This document shows positions 35,454 to 43,934 of a stretch of 64,000 nucleotides of DNA, one piece after another (position 1 is the first letter of the stretch; each line of letters opens with the position of its first letter). The stretch is from Aliiroseovarius marinus (GTDB lineage Bacteria > Pseudomonadota > Alphaproteobacteria > Rhodobacterales > Rhodobacteraceae): contig NZ_ML178714.1 in the NCBI RefSeq assembly GCF_004360145.1, forward strand, positions 141,474 to 205,473, in the 5' to 3' direction. Made by a program: the position numbers and the translations under genes. The notes beneath the pieces were generated by a model. That model saw only the letters and a list, made by a program, of their open reading frames with translations. It searched no databases and had not been told where the DNA came from.

Positions 35454-35566
35454 GGGGCTTTGCCCCCTCGAGCCAACTCAGGGCTCCGCCCGTTCTCAGG
35501 CGAAACTGTCTCCTAGACAGTTTCCGGGAAGCCCTCGAACCCCTAGGATAATTGCCGCAAGAAAAT
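35454..35566 (-). repeat. Intergenic repeat family, copy 4 (long form)
   Basis: Begins immediately after the ispG stop: GGGGGCTTTGCCCCC hairpin, AGGGCTCCGCCCGTTCTCAG, an ACTGTC...GACAGT hairpin, TTCGARGGCTT-like segment inverted, ending CAAGAAAAT (35558-35566). Its reverse complement aligns along its whole ~113 bases with copy 6 at 48388. Confidence 0.75.
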
Positions 35567-35595
35567 AAGAAATTGTTAACCTAGTCTTGTAAGAT

Positions 35596-35685
35596 TGGGG
35601 ACGCGGAACAGGCGGGGACGCCGATGGCCGTGCAAGGAAATGAGAAACTCATTTTCAGAGGGGGGCGGTTGGGGCCCCCCTTTTT
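35596..35685 (+). ncRNA. Candidate small RNA with three hairpins and terminator
   Basis: In the 355-base gap after ispG, between two repeat copies. Ordered elements: GGCG-GGGA-CGCC (35611-35622), AAATGAG-AAA-CTCATTT (35638-35654), then a terminator with 7-base GC arms (GGGGGGC 35660-35666, GCCCCCC 35674-35680) and five T. A -10-like TAAGAT lies at 35590-35595 but no good -35. No ORF of note. No Rfam family recognised by eye. Confidence 0.35.
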
Positions 35686-35686
35686 C

Positions 35687-35757
35687 ATTTTCTTGCTCAA
35701 AAATATCCCGGGGGGCATGAGTTTCCGCAGGAAACTCATGCGGGGCAGCGCCCCCGA
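35687..35757 (+). repeat. Intergenic repeat family, copy 5
   Basis: ATTTTCTTG (35687-35695), AAAAATATCCCGGGG, an inverted repeat CATGAGTTTCC/GGAAACTCATG (35716-35740) and GGGGCAGCGCCCC. Same module order as inverted copy 3. A further CCGGC/GCCGG hairpin follows at about 35758-35770. Confidence 0.75.
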
Positions 35758-35808
35758 CCGGCGCAGCCGGCCATCGCCTTGCTGGGCGCGAGGCATGGCC
35801 GAGCGCGC

Positions 35809-36177
35809 TTACTTGATTGGAATGATATCTCGTATGGGAAAGCGTAGTCCGTCTTCTGTGATCAGGATCATGCGCGTGCCGCTCTGGACGATCAGATCAC
35901 ATCGTGTGCTTCCAGTGACGAAAGTGGTGCAGGCAACGCCATCCTCTTTCAACTCGTAATGCCCCAGCCACGTGCCGCCTTCGCCATAGGTGTAGGAGTA
36001 TTCTCCATTCACCGCGTAGACGGACTGCCCATTGTCGAAAAAGACGAGAGTGTTCCCTACCAATTGTTCGCGCAATTCTGCCGTAGACAATGGCTGGTCA
36101 TCCGCGCGGGTGTTCCAATCGCTCGCCGCGACGAGCGTGGGAAAAGCGCAGAGTATGATGGCCAAGGGGGTTCGCAT
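35809..36177 (-). CDS. Secreted hypothetical protein
   Basis: 122 residues from ATG 36177 (MRTPLAIILCAFPTLVAAS), which has AGGAG nine bases upstream; the ATG at 36195 would spoil the signal peptide. Cleavage is expected after VAA. The mature part is beta-rich with a Cys pair in GVACTTFVTGSTRCDL and the phrases GNTLVFFDNGQSVYAVNGEYSY and GTWLGHYELKEDG, a pattern I associate with small periplasmic lipocalin- or invasion-like domains without certainty. Alone between DUF1289 and repeats. Confidence 0.75.
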   Translation of the reverse strand: MRTPLAIILCAFPTLVAASDWNTRADDQPLSTAELREQLVGNTLVFFDNGQSVYAVNGEYSYTYGEGGTWLGHYELKEDGVACTTFVTGSTRCDLIVQSGTRMILITEDGLRFPIRDIIPIK

Positions 36178-36256
36178 AAGACGCTCCTGAAACATGTCAG
36201 GACAGTCTAGCGTGCCGTGCCATGACGTGCTGTCACGTTGCGGTGAGGGGCAGTGA

Positions 36257-36490
36257 TCAGCCTTGGCTCAGGCGTGCTCGGCGTCCACCGCGCCGTTTGG
36301 TCAGGCTAGATTTGCGGGCGTCCAGCTCGCCCATGATGCGCGCGCGTTGGTCGTCCGTCATTCTGGACCAACCCCCGATTTCCTCGATCGTGCGATAGCA
36401 GCCGGTGCAGATCCGGGCCTCGGGATGGACCACGCAGATCTTCACGCAGGGGCTTGCGATTTCGTTTCTTTTCCAGACGTCGTCCGTCAT
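36257..36490 (-). CDS. DUF1289 small Cys-rich protein
   Basis: 77 residues from ATG 36490. DUF1289 signature: ASPCVKICVVHPEARICTGC followed by YRTIEEIGGWSRMTDDQR, with four Cys that may bind a metal or Fe-S cluster. The basic tail SSLTKRRGGRRARL is typical. Its start overlaps the ruvX stop (ATGA), making ccmI-ruvX-DUF1289 one translationally coupled unit. Function unknown. Confidence 0.9.
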   Translation of the reverse strand: MTDDVWKRNEIASPCVKICVVHPEARICTGCYRTIEEIGGWSRMTDDQRARIMGELDARKSSLTKRRGGRRARLSQG

Positions 36491-36954
36491 CCTAGATGCC
36501 TCAACCGATCCAATACACCTTGCAGAATATACCCGGCAGCGACGTGGTCGATGACCTCGGCGCGACGTTTTCGAGACGTATCCGCCTCGAGCAGGGCACG
36601 TTCGGCGGCCACGGTGGACAGCCGTTCGTCCCAAAAACCGATGGGCAGGTCCGTCAGTTTCTCAAGATTGCGGGCGAAAGCGCGGGTAGACTGGCAGCGC
36701 GGGCCTTCCGTTCCGTCCATATTGCGGGGCAGGCCCAGCACCAGTGCGCCCAACTGGCGGTCCTTGGCAATCTCGAGCAGGCGTTCGGCGTCCAGCGTGA
36801 ACTTCTTGCGCTTGATGGTTTCCAGTGGCGTCGCCACCTGACGGAAACTGTCCGAGACCGCGACGCCAATGGTCTTGGTCCCCAGATCGAGCCCGGCAAG
36901 GGCCGTCATGGGGGGCAGGGCAGCTGCAAACTCTTCGATGCTCTCATAGATCAT
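36487..36954 (-). CDS. ruvX: YqgF/RuvX Holliday-junction-resolvase-like RNase
   Basis: 155 residues from ATG 36954, which overlaps the ccmI stop by ATGA. The RNase H-like fold shows LAGLDLGTKTIGVAVSD (first Asp), LVLGLPRNMDGTEGPR, GFWDERLSTVAAE and a final Asp in EVIDHVAAGYIL. YqgF processes the 5' end of pre-16S rRNA. The longer upstream frame only overlaps ccmI and is not used. Confidence 0.95.
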   Translation of the reverse strand: MIYESIEEFAAALPPMTALAGLDLGTKTIGVAVSDSFRQVATPLETIKRKKFTLDAERLLEIAKDRQLGALVLGLPRNMDGTEGPRCQSTRAFARNLEKLTDLPIGFWDERLSTVAAERALLEADTSRKRRAEVIDHVAAGYILQGVLDRLRHLG

Positions 36955-38207
36955 TCCGCGATTCCCGCCTGTTGGGCCGCACGGGTCACGATGGTCAGGG
37001 CCTCGGGCTGGGTGGCAAAGACGGATTGCGCCTCGGCGTAGATCGCTGCGGCTTGGTCCGTCTCGCCCACGACGCTGAGCGCCATGATCAGGCGGGCCCA
37101 TTCCGCAGGCGTGCCGCCATAGGCTGCCAGCCGGTCGGAGAGGCGTGTGATCATGCCTTGGATCATCTCAGCCCGGTCTTCTTCGGACATGTCTTCTGCC
37201 GCCGCGATGTCATCAGCGCTGGGGCCGCTAAGGTCGCTTTCAGGGGCGGAGGGCGGGATGTAGTCTTCGCCCGCAAGGGCCGCGAGGTCACCGATCTGAT
37301 CGCGGATGGCAGGCCACCATTCTGCGTCGGTCGGACCTTCTTCCAACAGGCGACGCCACATACGGAACGCCAGATCCGGGCGGCCGTTCTGGGCGAACAT
37401 CAATCCAGTATAGAAACGGGCGAAGGCGTGGGTTGGGTCGCGTTCCAAGGCTGCACGCAGCATGGCTTCAGCGTCGGGCGAGACGAAGCCGCCAGCGGCA
37501 TTGATCATCAGCTCCGCCTGACGGGCGTAGTCATCCGGCGTGGCGGTATCGCCTTTGATCTCAAGCAGTTGGCTCATGGCCTTGCGTGCGGCAACCATGT
37601 TGCCAAGCGCCGCTTCATGGGTCGCCAGAAGGTCCAGCCCACGCGGGTCGTCAGGGCGCCCTTCGACGGCTTTGCGCAGCCCGTCGACCAGCTCAAGATA
37701 GTCAGCAGGCGCATCAATCGGAGGTCCACCCCAGACGGGCATCTGCGCTTCTGCCTGTTCTTGCGAAGGGCGGTTCTGGCGCACCTCGTCACTGATCGCG
37801 ATACGCTTGGCGCGTCCGTAATCCGGGGCGCCCGGCACACCGATGGTCCAGTAAAGGCCAAAGCTGCCAGCCGCCAAAATAATGGCGATAAGGCCCATCG
37901 TGACGCGGGTCAGACCTTTGGGCGTGTCCTGCGCGGCCTTCCGGGCTTTCGCGGCTTTATCGGCGTCCAGCAGACGGCGCGAGATTTCAACACGGGCGCG
38001 GTCGGCATCTTCTTTTGACACGGTGCCCCGAGCGATATCGCGATCCAGTTCAGACAGTTGGTCGCGATAGACCTTCATGTCTGACGTCATTTCGGCTTCG
38101 TCCTTAGACGTGTCGCCGGAAGATACCGCCAGCAAGCGCCGCGCCAGAACAAGGATGGTCGCCAAGGTGGCTGCGCCAATGATGGCCCAGAATGCCAAGT
38201 TATCCAT
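36951..38207 (-). CDS. ccmI: Cytochrome c biogenesis protein CcmI
   Basis: 418 residues. Two membrane helices (residues ~5-27 and ~104-124) enclose a cytoplasmic leucine-zipper-like part (DQLSELDRDIARGTVSKEDADRARVEISRRLL); the large periplasmic C-terminus carries TPR-like repeats (ARFYTGLMFAQNGRPDLAFRMWRRLL). CcmI chaperones apocytochrome c to the heme ligation complex CcmFH. Other ccm genes are not adjacent. Divergent from soxB over 222 bases. Confidence 0.92.
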   Translation of the reverse strand: MDNLAFWAIIGAATLATILVLARRLLAVSSGDTSKDEAEMTSDMKVYRDQLSELDRDIARGTVSKEDADRARVEISRRLLDADKAAKARKAAQDTPKGLTRVTMGLIAIILAAGSFGLYWTIGVPGAPDYGRAKRIAISDEVRQNRPSQEQAEAQMPVWGGPPIDAPADYLELVDGLRKAVEGRPDDPRGLDLLATHEAALGNMVAARKAMSQLLEIKGDTATPDDYARQAELMINAAGGFVSPDAEAMLRAALERDPTHAFARFYTGLMFAQNGRPDLAFRMWRRLLEEGPTDAEWWPAIRDQIGDLAALAGEDYIPPSAPESDLSGPSADDIAAAEDMSEEDRAEMIQGMITRLSDRLAAYGGTPAEWARLIMALSVVGETDQAAAIYAEAQSVFATQPEALTIVTRAAQQAGIAE

Positions 38208-38429
38208 GTATCCTCCGCGCGGCTTTTCATTCGTAGCTCACTCCATGTAATGCGCTACGGGCCGTCGCAAAACCCCAGATCAGGGCCTGCGACAATCGGC
38301 ATGCCGGAAAAGTGACGCGATTTGTGGATTATGTCGTCTTTTTCCGATCAAATGACGCTGATCTTGGATGGTGTCATGTCGCTTCGGCGTAAAACCGACA
38401 CAAACCGAAAACCCAGACAGGGGAATCGC

Positions 38430-39677
38430 ATGCGACGTTATTCGGCATTTGCCATTGCGCGGGAAGCTGCGCGCTATCACACCGGTTGGGAGCGGGCGTG
38501 GAAATCGCCCAAGCCCAAGAAGAAGTACGATGTGGTGATCGTAGGGGCTGGGGGCCACGGGTTGGCCACGGCATATTATTTGGGCAAGAATTTCGGGATC
38601 ACCAATGTGGCGATCATCGAAAAAGGTTGGCTGGGCGGCGGGAACACCGGCCGTAACACCACCATCATTCGCTCGAATTATCTGCAGGATCCCTCGGCGG
38701 CGATCTATGAAAAGGCACGTTCTCTGTATGAGACGATGTCGCAGGACCTGAACTATAACGTCATGTTCTCGCCCCGCGGCGTCATGATGTTGGCCCAGAC
38801 CGAGCACGAGGTGCGCGGGTACGAGCGCACGGCGCATGCCAACGCTCTGCAAGGCGTGAAGACCGAGTTCATCTCGCCCCAGCGCGTGAAAGAACTGGTG
38901 CCGATCATGAACATCAACGGCCCGCGCTATCCCGTTCTGGGTGCGCTGTGGCAGGAACGTGCGGGCACCGCGCGTCACGATGCGGTGGCTTGGGGCTATG
39001 CCCGTGCGTGTTCCGATATGGGCATGGACATCATCCAGAAATGCGAAGTGACCGGCGTGCGGTCTGAAAATGGCGTTGTCAAAGGCGTCGACACCACGCT
39101 GGGTCAGATCGATTGCGACAAGCTGGCGATGGTTGTCGCGGGCAACGCGGGTCACTTGGCCGACATGGCTGGCTTCCGTCTGCCGATGGAAAGTGTTGCC
39201 CTGCAAGCGCTGGTGTCTGAGCCGATCAAACCCTGCATCGACGTGGTCGTCATGGCCAACACCGTGCACGGCTATATGTCCCAATCGGACAAAGGCGAGC
39301 TGGTCATTGGTGGCGGCACCGACGGGTTCAACAACTACACCCAGCGCGGATCGTTCCACCACGTGGAAGAGACCGTCCGCGCACTGGTCGAGACCTTCCC
39401 GATCATCTCGCGCCTGAAAATGCTGCGCCAGTGGGGCGGCATCGTGGACGTGACCGGAGACCGCTCACCCATCATCGGTAAGACGCCACTGGGCAACTGC
39501 TTCATCAACTGCGGTTGGGGCACCGGCGGCTTCAAATCGATCCCCGGATCGGGCTGGGCCATGGCTGAAACCGTCGCGAAGGGCGAGCCGGGATCTCTGG
39601 CCGCCGAGTTCGGTCTAGACCGTTTCACCGAAGGACGCTTCATCGACGAAAGCGTGGCTGCGGGGGTGGCGCACTGA
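38430..39677 (+). CDS. soxB: Sarcosine oxidase subunit beta
   Basis: 415 residues from ATG 38430, preceded by AGGGGAA. It carries the covalent FMN and the sarcosine-oxidising FAD site of the heterotetrameric enzyme. The dinucleotide fold YDVVIVGAGGHGLATAYYLGK starts near residue 32; GGNTGRNTTIIRSNY and the C-terminal GWGTGGFKSIPGSG are typical. The enzyme demethylates sarcosine to glycine with 5,10-methylene-THF. First gene of the operon; the next ORF overlaps its stop. Confidence 0.96.
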   Translation: MRRYSAFAIAREAARYHTGWERAWKSPKPKKKYDVVIVGAGGHGLATAYYLGKNFGITNVAIIEKGWLGGGNTGRNTTIIRSNYLQDPSAAIYEKARSLYETMSQDLNYNVMFSPRGVMMLAQTEHEVRGYERTAHANALQGVKTEFISPQRVKELVPIMNINGPRYPVLGALWQERAGTARHDAVAWGYARACSDMGMDIIQKCEVTGVRSENGVVKGVDTTLGQIDCDKLAMVVAGNAGHLADMAGFRLPMESVALQALVSEPIKPCIDVVVMANTVHGYMSQSDKGELVIGGGTDGFNNYTQRGSFHHVEETVRALVETFPIISRLKMLRQWGGIVDVTGDRSPIIGKTPLGNCFINCGWGTGGFKSIPGSGWAMAETVAKGEPGSLAAEFGLDRFTEGRFIDESVAAGVAH

Positions 39678-39958
39678 TGGTGGGGCAAGAAACCAACAAA
39701 CTCCATCCGATGCATGGGGAACTCTTGAGCGGTGATCGCATCAAATACAAGGACGTTGTGAAGCGTCTAAGTAAGGGGTGGGATGCAGGTGAACCTGCGA
39801 CCTACGAGAACAATACGATGGTCTTCGAATACTCGCCCGAGACTGAAATGGTTACTGCGTTCATTTCGTTTGGTGATGGCGCAGATGAAGTCTGCCTAAC
39901 GCGGCCCGCTTTTTTGGCCGAGCTAGAGAAACACACGATTGGAGCTGCAAAATGCTGA
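39677..39958 (+). CDS. Low-GC ORF inserted between soxB and soxD
   Basis: 93 residues; ATG 39677 overlaps the soxB TGA, and its end overlaps the soxD start by 7 bases, so it is locked into the operon. A sampled stretch is about 47% G+C, clearly below its sox neighbours. The sequence (RIKYKDVVKRLSKGWDAGEP, NNTMVFEYSPETEMVTAFISFGDGADEVCLTRPAFLAELEKH) looks like a small alpha/beta cytosolic protein. I know of no sox subunit like it; soxB and soxD are usually adjacent. Function unknown. Confidence 0.7.
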   Translation: MVGQETNKLHPMHGELLSGDRIKYKDVVKRLSKGWDAGEPATYENNTMVFEYSPETEMVTAFISFGDGADEVCLTRPAFLAELEKHTIGAAKC

Positions 39959-40275
39959 TCCTTGAATGCCCATATTGCGGCGTGATGGCCGATGAAACGG
40001 ACCTGCATGGCGGCGGCGAAGCGCATCTGAAGCGTTTTGGCCCCGGCTCGTCCGATGATGAGTTCGAGACCTATCTGTTCCACCGCAAGAACCCGAAAGG
40101 CGTTCACTTTGAGCGCTGGCGGCATGTCTCGGGCTGCGGCAAGTGGTTCCACGCGGCGCGCAACACCATGACGCTTGAGGTTTACGGCACCTATCCGGCC
40201 CAGACCTATGAGCCGCCGAAAGAGCTGGTCGCCAAGATCAAGAAGAAACATCCTGAGTGGGGGGGCTACGAATGA
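39952..40275 (+). CDS. soxD: Sarcosine oxidase subunit delta
   Basis: 107-residue zinc-binding subunit. Zinc ligands: CPYCG (residues 6-10), an upstream-loop His in DLHGG, and a Cys in HVSGCGKWFHAARN. The body FGPGSSDDEFETYLFHRKNPKGVHFERWRH is the SoxD signature. The stop overlaps the soxA ATG (ATGA). Confidence 0.96.
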   Translation: MLILECPYCGVMADETDLHGGGEAHLKRFGPGSSDDEFETYLFHRKNPKGVHFERWRHVSGCGKWFHAARNTMTLEVYGTYPAQTYEPPKELVAKIKKKHPEWGGYE

Positions 40276-43200
40276 GCACCCGTCTGGCACAAGGCGGTCG
40301 CCTGATCGACCGTTCGAAACCGAAAAACTTCACCTTCAACGGCAAACGCATGAAGGGCTACGAGGGCGACACGCTGGCCGCAGCCCTTCTGGGCGAAGAC
40401 CAGATGCTGATGGGCCGGTCGTTCAAATACCACCGTCCGCGTGGCGTAGTGGCCTCTGGCGCGGAAGAGCCGAACGCCTTGGTTAATCTGGGGAAGGGCG
40501 AGCGCTTTGAACCCAACCAGCGCGTCACCACGACCGAGCTGTTTGACGGTCTGACCTGCACCTCGCAAAACCACTGGCCGAGCCTCGAGTTCGACGTGGG
40601 CGTGGTGAACAACTATGCTGCGCGCTTCCTGCCCGCTGGCTTCTACTACAAGACCTTCATGGCACCGGCTGCCGCGTGGAAACACGTGTTTGAACCGATC
40701 ATCCGTAAATCCGCCGGTCTGGGCCAGGTTCCGACCGAGGCCGATGCGGACCGTTACGAGCACTATTACCTCCACACCGATGTCGTGATCATCGGAGGCG
40801 GTGTGGCCGGTCTGGCCTCGGCTCTGGCTGCTGGCCGTTCGGGCGCAAAAGTGCTGGTGATGGAGCAAACCCACCACTGGGGTGGCCGTGCAGCAGTTGA
40901 TGGCGGCGAGATCGACGGTCAGTCGGTTGACGACTGGATCGACGCAACGCTGGCCGAACTGGAAGGCATGGAGAACGTCACCCTGCGCACCCGCATGATG
41001 GCCTCGGGCGTCTATGACCACGGCTACGTGCTGGGCTACGAACGCGTGGCCGATCACACCCCGGGCGACGGACGTCCACGTCACCGTCTGTGGCGCATCC
41101 GTACCAAGCAGATCGTGACCGCTACCGGAGCCATCGAACGTCCGCTGTCCTTCGCAGGAAACGACATTCCCGGCGTCATGCTGGCCTCGGCCGTGCGCGA
41201 TTACGTGGTGAACTGGGGCGTGTCGATTGGCGACCGCACTGTGGTCGTGACCAACAATGACGACGGTTATCGCACGGCGCTGACGCTGAAAGAGGCCGGG
41301 TTGGAAGTGCCCGTCGTTCTGGACGCCCGCGCGGAAGCCACTGGCCCGCTGGCCGAAGCGGCCCGTGCTGCTGGCATCCGCGTTGAGGCTGGCAAAGCCA
41401 TCGCCAAAGTGCATGGCGGCAAGCGCGTCACTGGCGTATCGGTTTGCCTGCAGGCGGGCGAGGGCTCGGCCTTGGAAGAGATCAAATGTGATGCAGTTGC
41501 CATGTCCGGCGGCTGGTCCCCGGTCGTGCACATGTGGTCGCATTGCGGAGGCAAGCTGATCTGGGATGAGGCGCAGGCCCATTTCCGTCCCGATCCGAAC
41601 CGTGCACCGACCAGCCATGACGGCGAAGCGTTTGTTGTGACCGCAGGCACGGCCTCGGGCGCGATGTCGCTGGCCGACACGCTGGAAGACGCTTATGCGG
41701 CCGGTAAGGCTGCGGGCAAAGCAGCTGGTGGCAAGGCCATCCGCAAGGCTGGCCCGAAAGCTGACGCTGAAAGCGAACAGCCGATGGCACCAGTCTGGAT
41801 CATGCCGCAGGGCGCAGGTCCGAAGAAGCGCATGAAGATGTGGCTGGACTATCAGAACGACGTGAAGGTGTCCGACGTTCAGCTGGCCGCGCGTGAAGGC
41901 TATGAAAGCGTCGAGCATACCAAGCGTTACACCACGCTGGGTATGGCGACCGATCAGGGTAAGCTGTCGAATATCAACGGCTTGGCGGTGCTTTCGGATG
42001 CTCTGGATCAAGAGATCCCGACCACCGGCACCACCACCTTCCGCCCGCCTTACACGCCGATCAGCTTCGGTGCGATTGCAGGCGAAGCGCGCCACGAAAT
42101 CTTCCAGCCGATCCGTCGCACGCCGATGCATCAATGGCATGAAGACGCGGGCGCGTATATGGAGCCCGTCGGCCACTGGCGTCGCCCCTATTGCTACGCC
42201 AAGCCGGGGGAAACCAACGAGCAAGCGGTGCATCGCGAAGTGCTAAACACCCGCGAGAACCTTGGCCTGCTGGACGCGTCCACGCTGGGTAAGCTGATCG
42301 TGAAAGGCCCCGACGCGGGCAAGTTCATGGACATGATGTACACCAACATGATGTCGAACCTGGCAATCGGCAAATGCCGCTATGGCCTGATGTGCTCGGA
42401 AAACGGGTTCCTGTCGGACGACGGTGTTGTGGCCCGTATCGACGAAGACACGTGGCTGTGCCACACCACCTCGGGTGGCGCCGACCGCATCCACGCGTGG
42501 ATGGAGGAATGGCTGCAGACCGAATGGTGGGACTGGAAAGTCTATGTTGCCAACGTGACCGAGCAGCTGGCGCAGGTCGCCGTGGTTGGCCCCAACGCCC
42601 GCAAGGTGCTTGAGAAGCTCAATGCACAAGCTGGCGGTGGCATGGATCTGTCGGCCGAAGCACTGCCCTTCATGCAGTGGGCTGACGGCAAGATCGGTGA
42701 CTTCGACGCGCGCGCCTACCGCATCTCGTTCTCGGGCGAACTGTCCTACGAGATCGCCGTACCTGCCTGCCAAGGCCGCGCCTTCTGGGATGCGCTGCTG
42801 GAGGCCGGTGAAGAGTTCGGTGTGATGCCGTACGGCACCGAGTGTCTGCACATCATGCGCGCCGAGAAGGGCTTTATCATGATCGGCGACGAAACCGACG
42901 GCACCGTGATCCCGCAGGATCTAGGGCTGAACTGGGCGATCTCCAAGAAGAAGGAAGACTTCCTTGGTAAACGCGCGCAAGAGCGCTCGCACATGACCGA
43001 TCCTGAGCGCTGGAAGCTGGTGGGTCTGGAAACGCTGGACGGATCCGTCCTGCCGGATGGCGCCTATGCAGTGGGCGAGGGCAACAATGTCCACGGCCAG
43101 CGCAACATGATCGGGCGCGTGACCTCGACCTATTATTCGCCGACGCTGAAAAAAGGCATCGCGATGGGTCTGGTTCTGCATGGTCCCGACCGTATGGGCG

Positions 43201-43304
43201 AGGTCATCGACTTCCCCACGGTGGATGGCTCGAACACGGTGATCAAGGCGCGGATCTGTGATCCGGTCTTCTATGACAAAGAGGGAGCGAAGCAAAATGT
43301 CTAA
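40272..43304 (+). CDS. soxA: Sarcosine oxidase subunit alpha
   Basis: 1010 residues from ATG 40272, in ATGA overlap with soxD. N-terminal 2Fe-2S-ferredoxin-like region (NFTFNGKRMKGYEGDTLAAALL), NAD-binding FAD/NAD domain (DVVIIGGGVAGLASALAAGRSGAKV near residue 175), a middle DUF1989-type linker and a C-terminal aminomethyltransferase (GcvT) domain from about residue 620 (LGLLDASTLGKLIVKGPDAGKFM) that binds tetrahydrofolate. It hands the sarcosine methyl to THF. Full length. Confidence 0.97.
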   Translation: MSTRLAQGGRLIDRSKPKNFTFNGKRMKGYEGDTLAAALLGEDQMLMGRSFKYHRPRGVVASGAEEPNALVNLGKGERFEPNQRVTTTELFDGLTCTSQNHWPSLEFDVGVVNNYAARFLPAGFYYKTFMAPAAAWKHVFEPIIRKSAGLGQVPTEADADRYEHYYLHTDVVIIGGGVAGLASALAAGRSGAKVLVMEQTHHWGGRAAVDGGEIDGQSVDDWIDATLAELEGMENVTLRTRMMASGVYDHGYVLGYERVADHTPGDGRPRHRLWRIRTKQIVTATGAIERPLSFAGNDIPGVMLASAVRDYVVNWGVSIGDRTVVVTNNDDGYRTALTLKEAGLEVPVVLDARAEATGPLAEAARAAGIRVEAGKAIAKVHGGKRVTGVSVCLQAGEGSALEEIKCDAVAMSGGWSPVVHMWSHCGGKLIWDEAQAHFRPDPNRAPTSHDGEAFVVTAGTASGAMSLADTLEDAYAAGKAAGKAAGGKAIRKAGPKADAESEQPMAPVWIMPQGAGPKKRMKMWLDYQNDVKVSDVQLAAREGYESVEHTKRYTTLGMATDQGKLSNINGLAVLSDALDQEIPTTGTTTFRPPYTPISFGAIAGEARHEIFQPIRRTPMHQWHEDAGAYMEPVGHWRRPYCYAKPGETNEQAVHREVLNTRENLGLLDASTLGKLIVKGPDAGKFMDMMYTNMMSNLAIGKCRYGLMCSENGFLSDDGVVARIDEDTWLCHTTSGGADRIHAWMEEWLQTEWWDWKVYVANVTEQLAQVAVVGPNARKVLEKLNAQAGGGMDLSAEALPFMQWADGKIGDFDARAYRISFSGELSYEIAVPACQGRAFWDALLEAGEEFGVMPYGTECLHIMRAEKGFIMIGDETDGTVIPQDLGLNWAISKKKEDFLGKRAQERSHMTDPERWKLVGLETLDGSVLPDGAYAVGEGNNVHGQRNMIGRVTSTYYSPTLKKGIAMGLVLHGPDRMGEVIDFPTVDGSNTVIKARICDPVFYDKEGAKQNV

Positions 43305-43851
43305 CGCAGTTTCCGCACTCCAAGGCGCGTCGTTTGACGGCTATTGCAAAGTCGAAGAGGCTGGCCTGACTGGCATGATCACCCTGCGTGGTGATCTGGC
43401 CTCGAAAGGTGTTGCCAAGGCGGTGAAAGCCGTCACGGGCGCCGCTATGCCGGGTCAGGGCGAAGTGACCGAAGGGGCCAAAGGCCGCGTGGGCTGGATG
43501 TCACCGGACGAGCTTTTGCTGATCGTCGATCACGCCGAAGCACCGGGCATTGTCGAAGCTGCGACGGCATCGCTGGGCGACGAGCATTCCCTGGTGGTCA
43601 ACGTCTCGGACGCGCGCGCTGTTTACCGCGTAAAGGGCACTGCCTGCCGCGAAGTGATCGCAAAGCTTGCACCTGCCGATACCTCGGTCATGCAGCCCGG
43701 CATGCTGCGCCGCACCCGCATCGCGCAGATCCCGGCGGCCTTCTACCTGGAAGATGACGAGACCGCGGTTCTTGTCTGCTTTCGATCGGTTGCCCAATAT
43801 GCATTCGATCTGCTGAAAGACGCGGCCCAGCCGGGTGGTGAGGTATTCTAA
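43297..43851 (+). CDS. soxG: Sarcosine oxidase subunit gamma
   Basis: 184 residues from ATG 43297, overlapping the soxA end by 8 bases. GcvT-related fold without catalytic features: GRVGWMSPDELLLIVDH, VVNVSDARAVYRVKG, PGMLRRTRIAQIPAAFYL. It completes soxBDAG. The purU or folD genes often found next are absent; a strong terminator follows 38 bases after the stop. Confidence 0.95.
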   Translation: MSNAVSALQGASFDGYCKVEEAGLTGMITLRGDLASKGVAKAVKAVTGAAMPGQGEVTEGAKGRVGWMSPDELLLIVDHAEAPGIVEAATASLGDEHSLVVNVSDARAVYRVKGTACREVIAKLAPADTSVMQPGMLRRTRIAQIPAAFYLEDDETAVLVCFRSVAQYAFDLLKDAAQPGGEVF

Positions 43852-43888
43852 AAACTGAATACCGCCCTCGTTTTAGGGTTGAATTCAG

Positions 43889-43934
43889 GCCTCAATCAAT
43901 CTAGCACACTGTTAGGTTGATTGAGGCTTTTTTT
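43889..43934 (+). terminator. sox terminator whose 3' arm holds the next gene's ribosome site
   Basis: Perfect 11-base arms GCCTCAATCAA (43889-43899) and TTGATTGAGGC (43917-43927), then seven T and immediately ATG 43935. GAGG in the 3' arm (43923-43926) is the only Shine-Dalgarno candidate for the following secreted protein. Confidence 0.85.

Noticed and set aside
36825-38018. 397-codon open frame opposite ccmI and ruvX
   Set aside because: Reverse reading of CcmI; no ribosome site or recognisable motif.
40266-42233. 655-codon open frame on the minus strand
   Set aside because: Antisense shadow of soxA, which has clear full-length domain matches.
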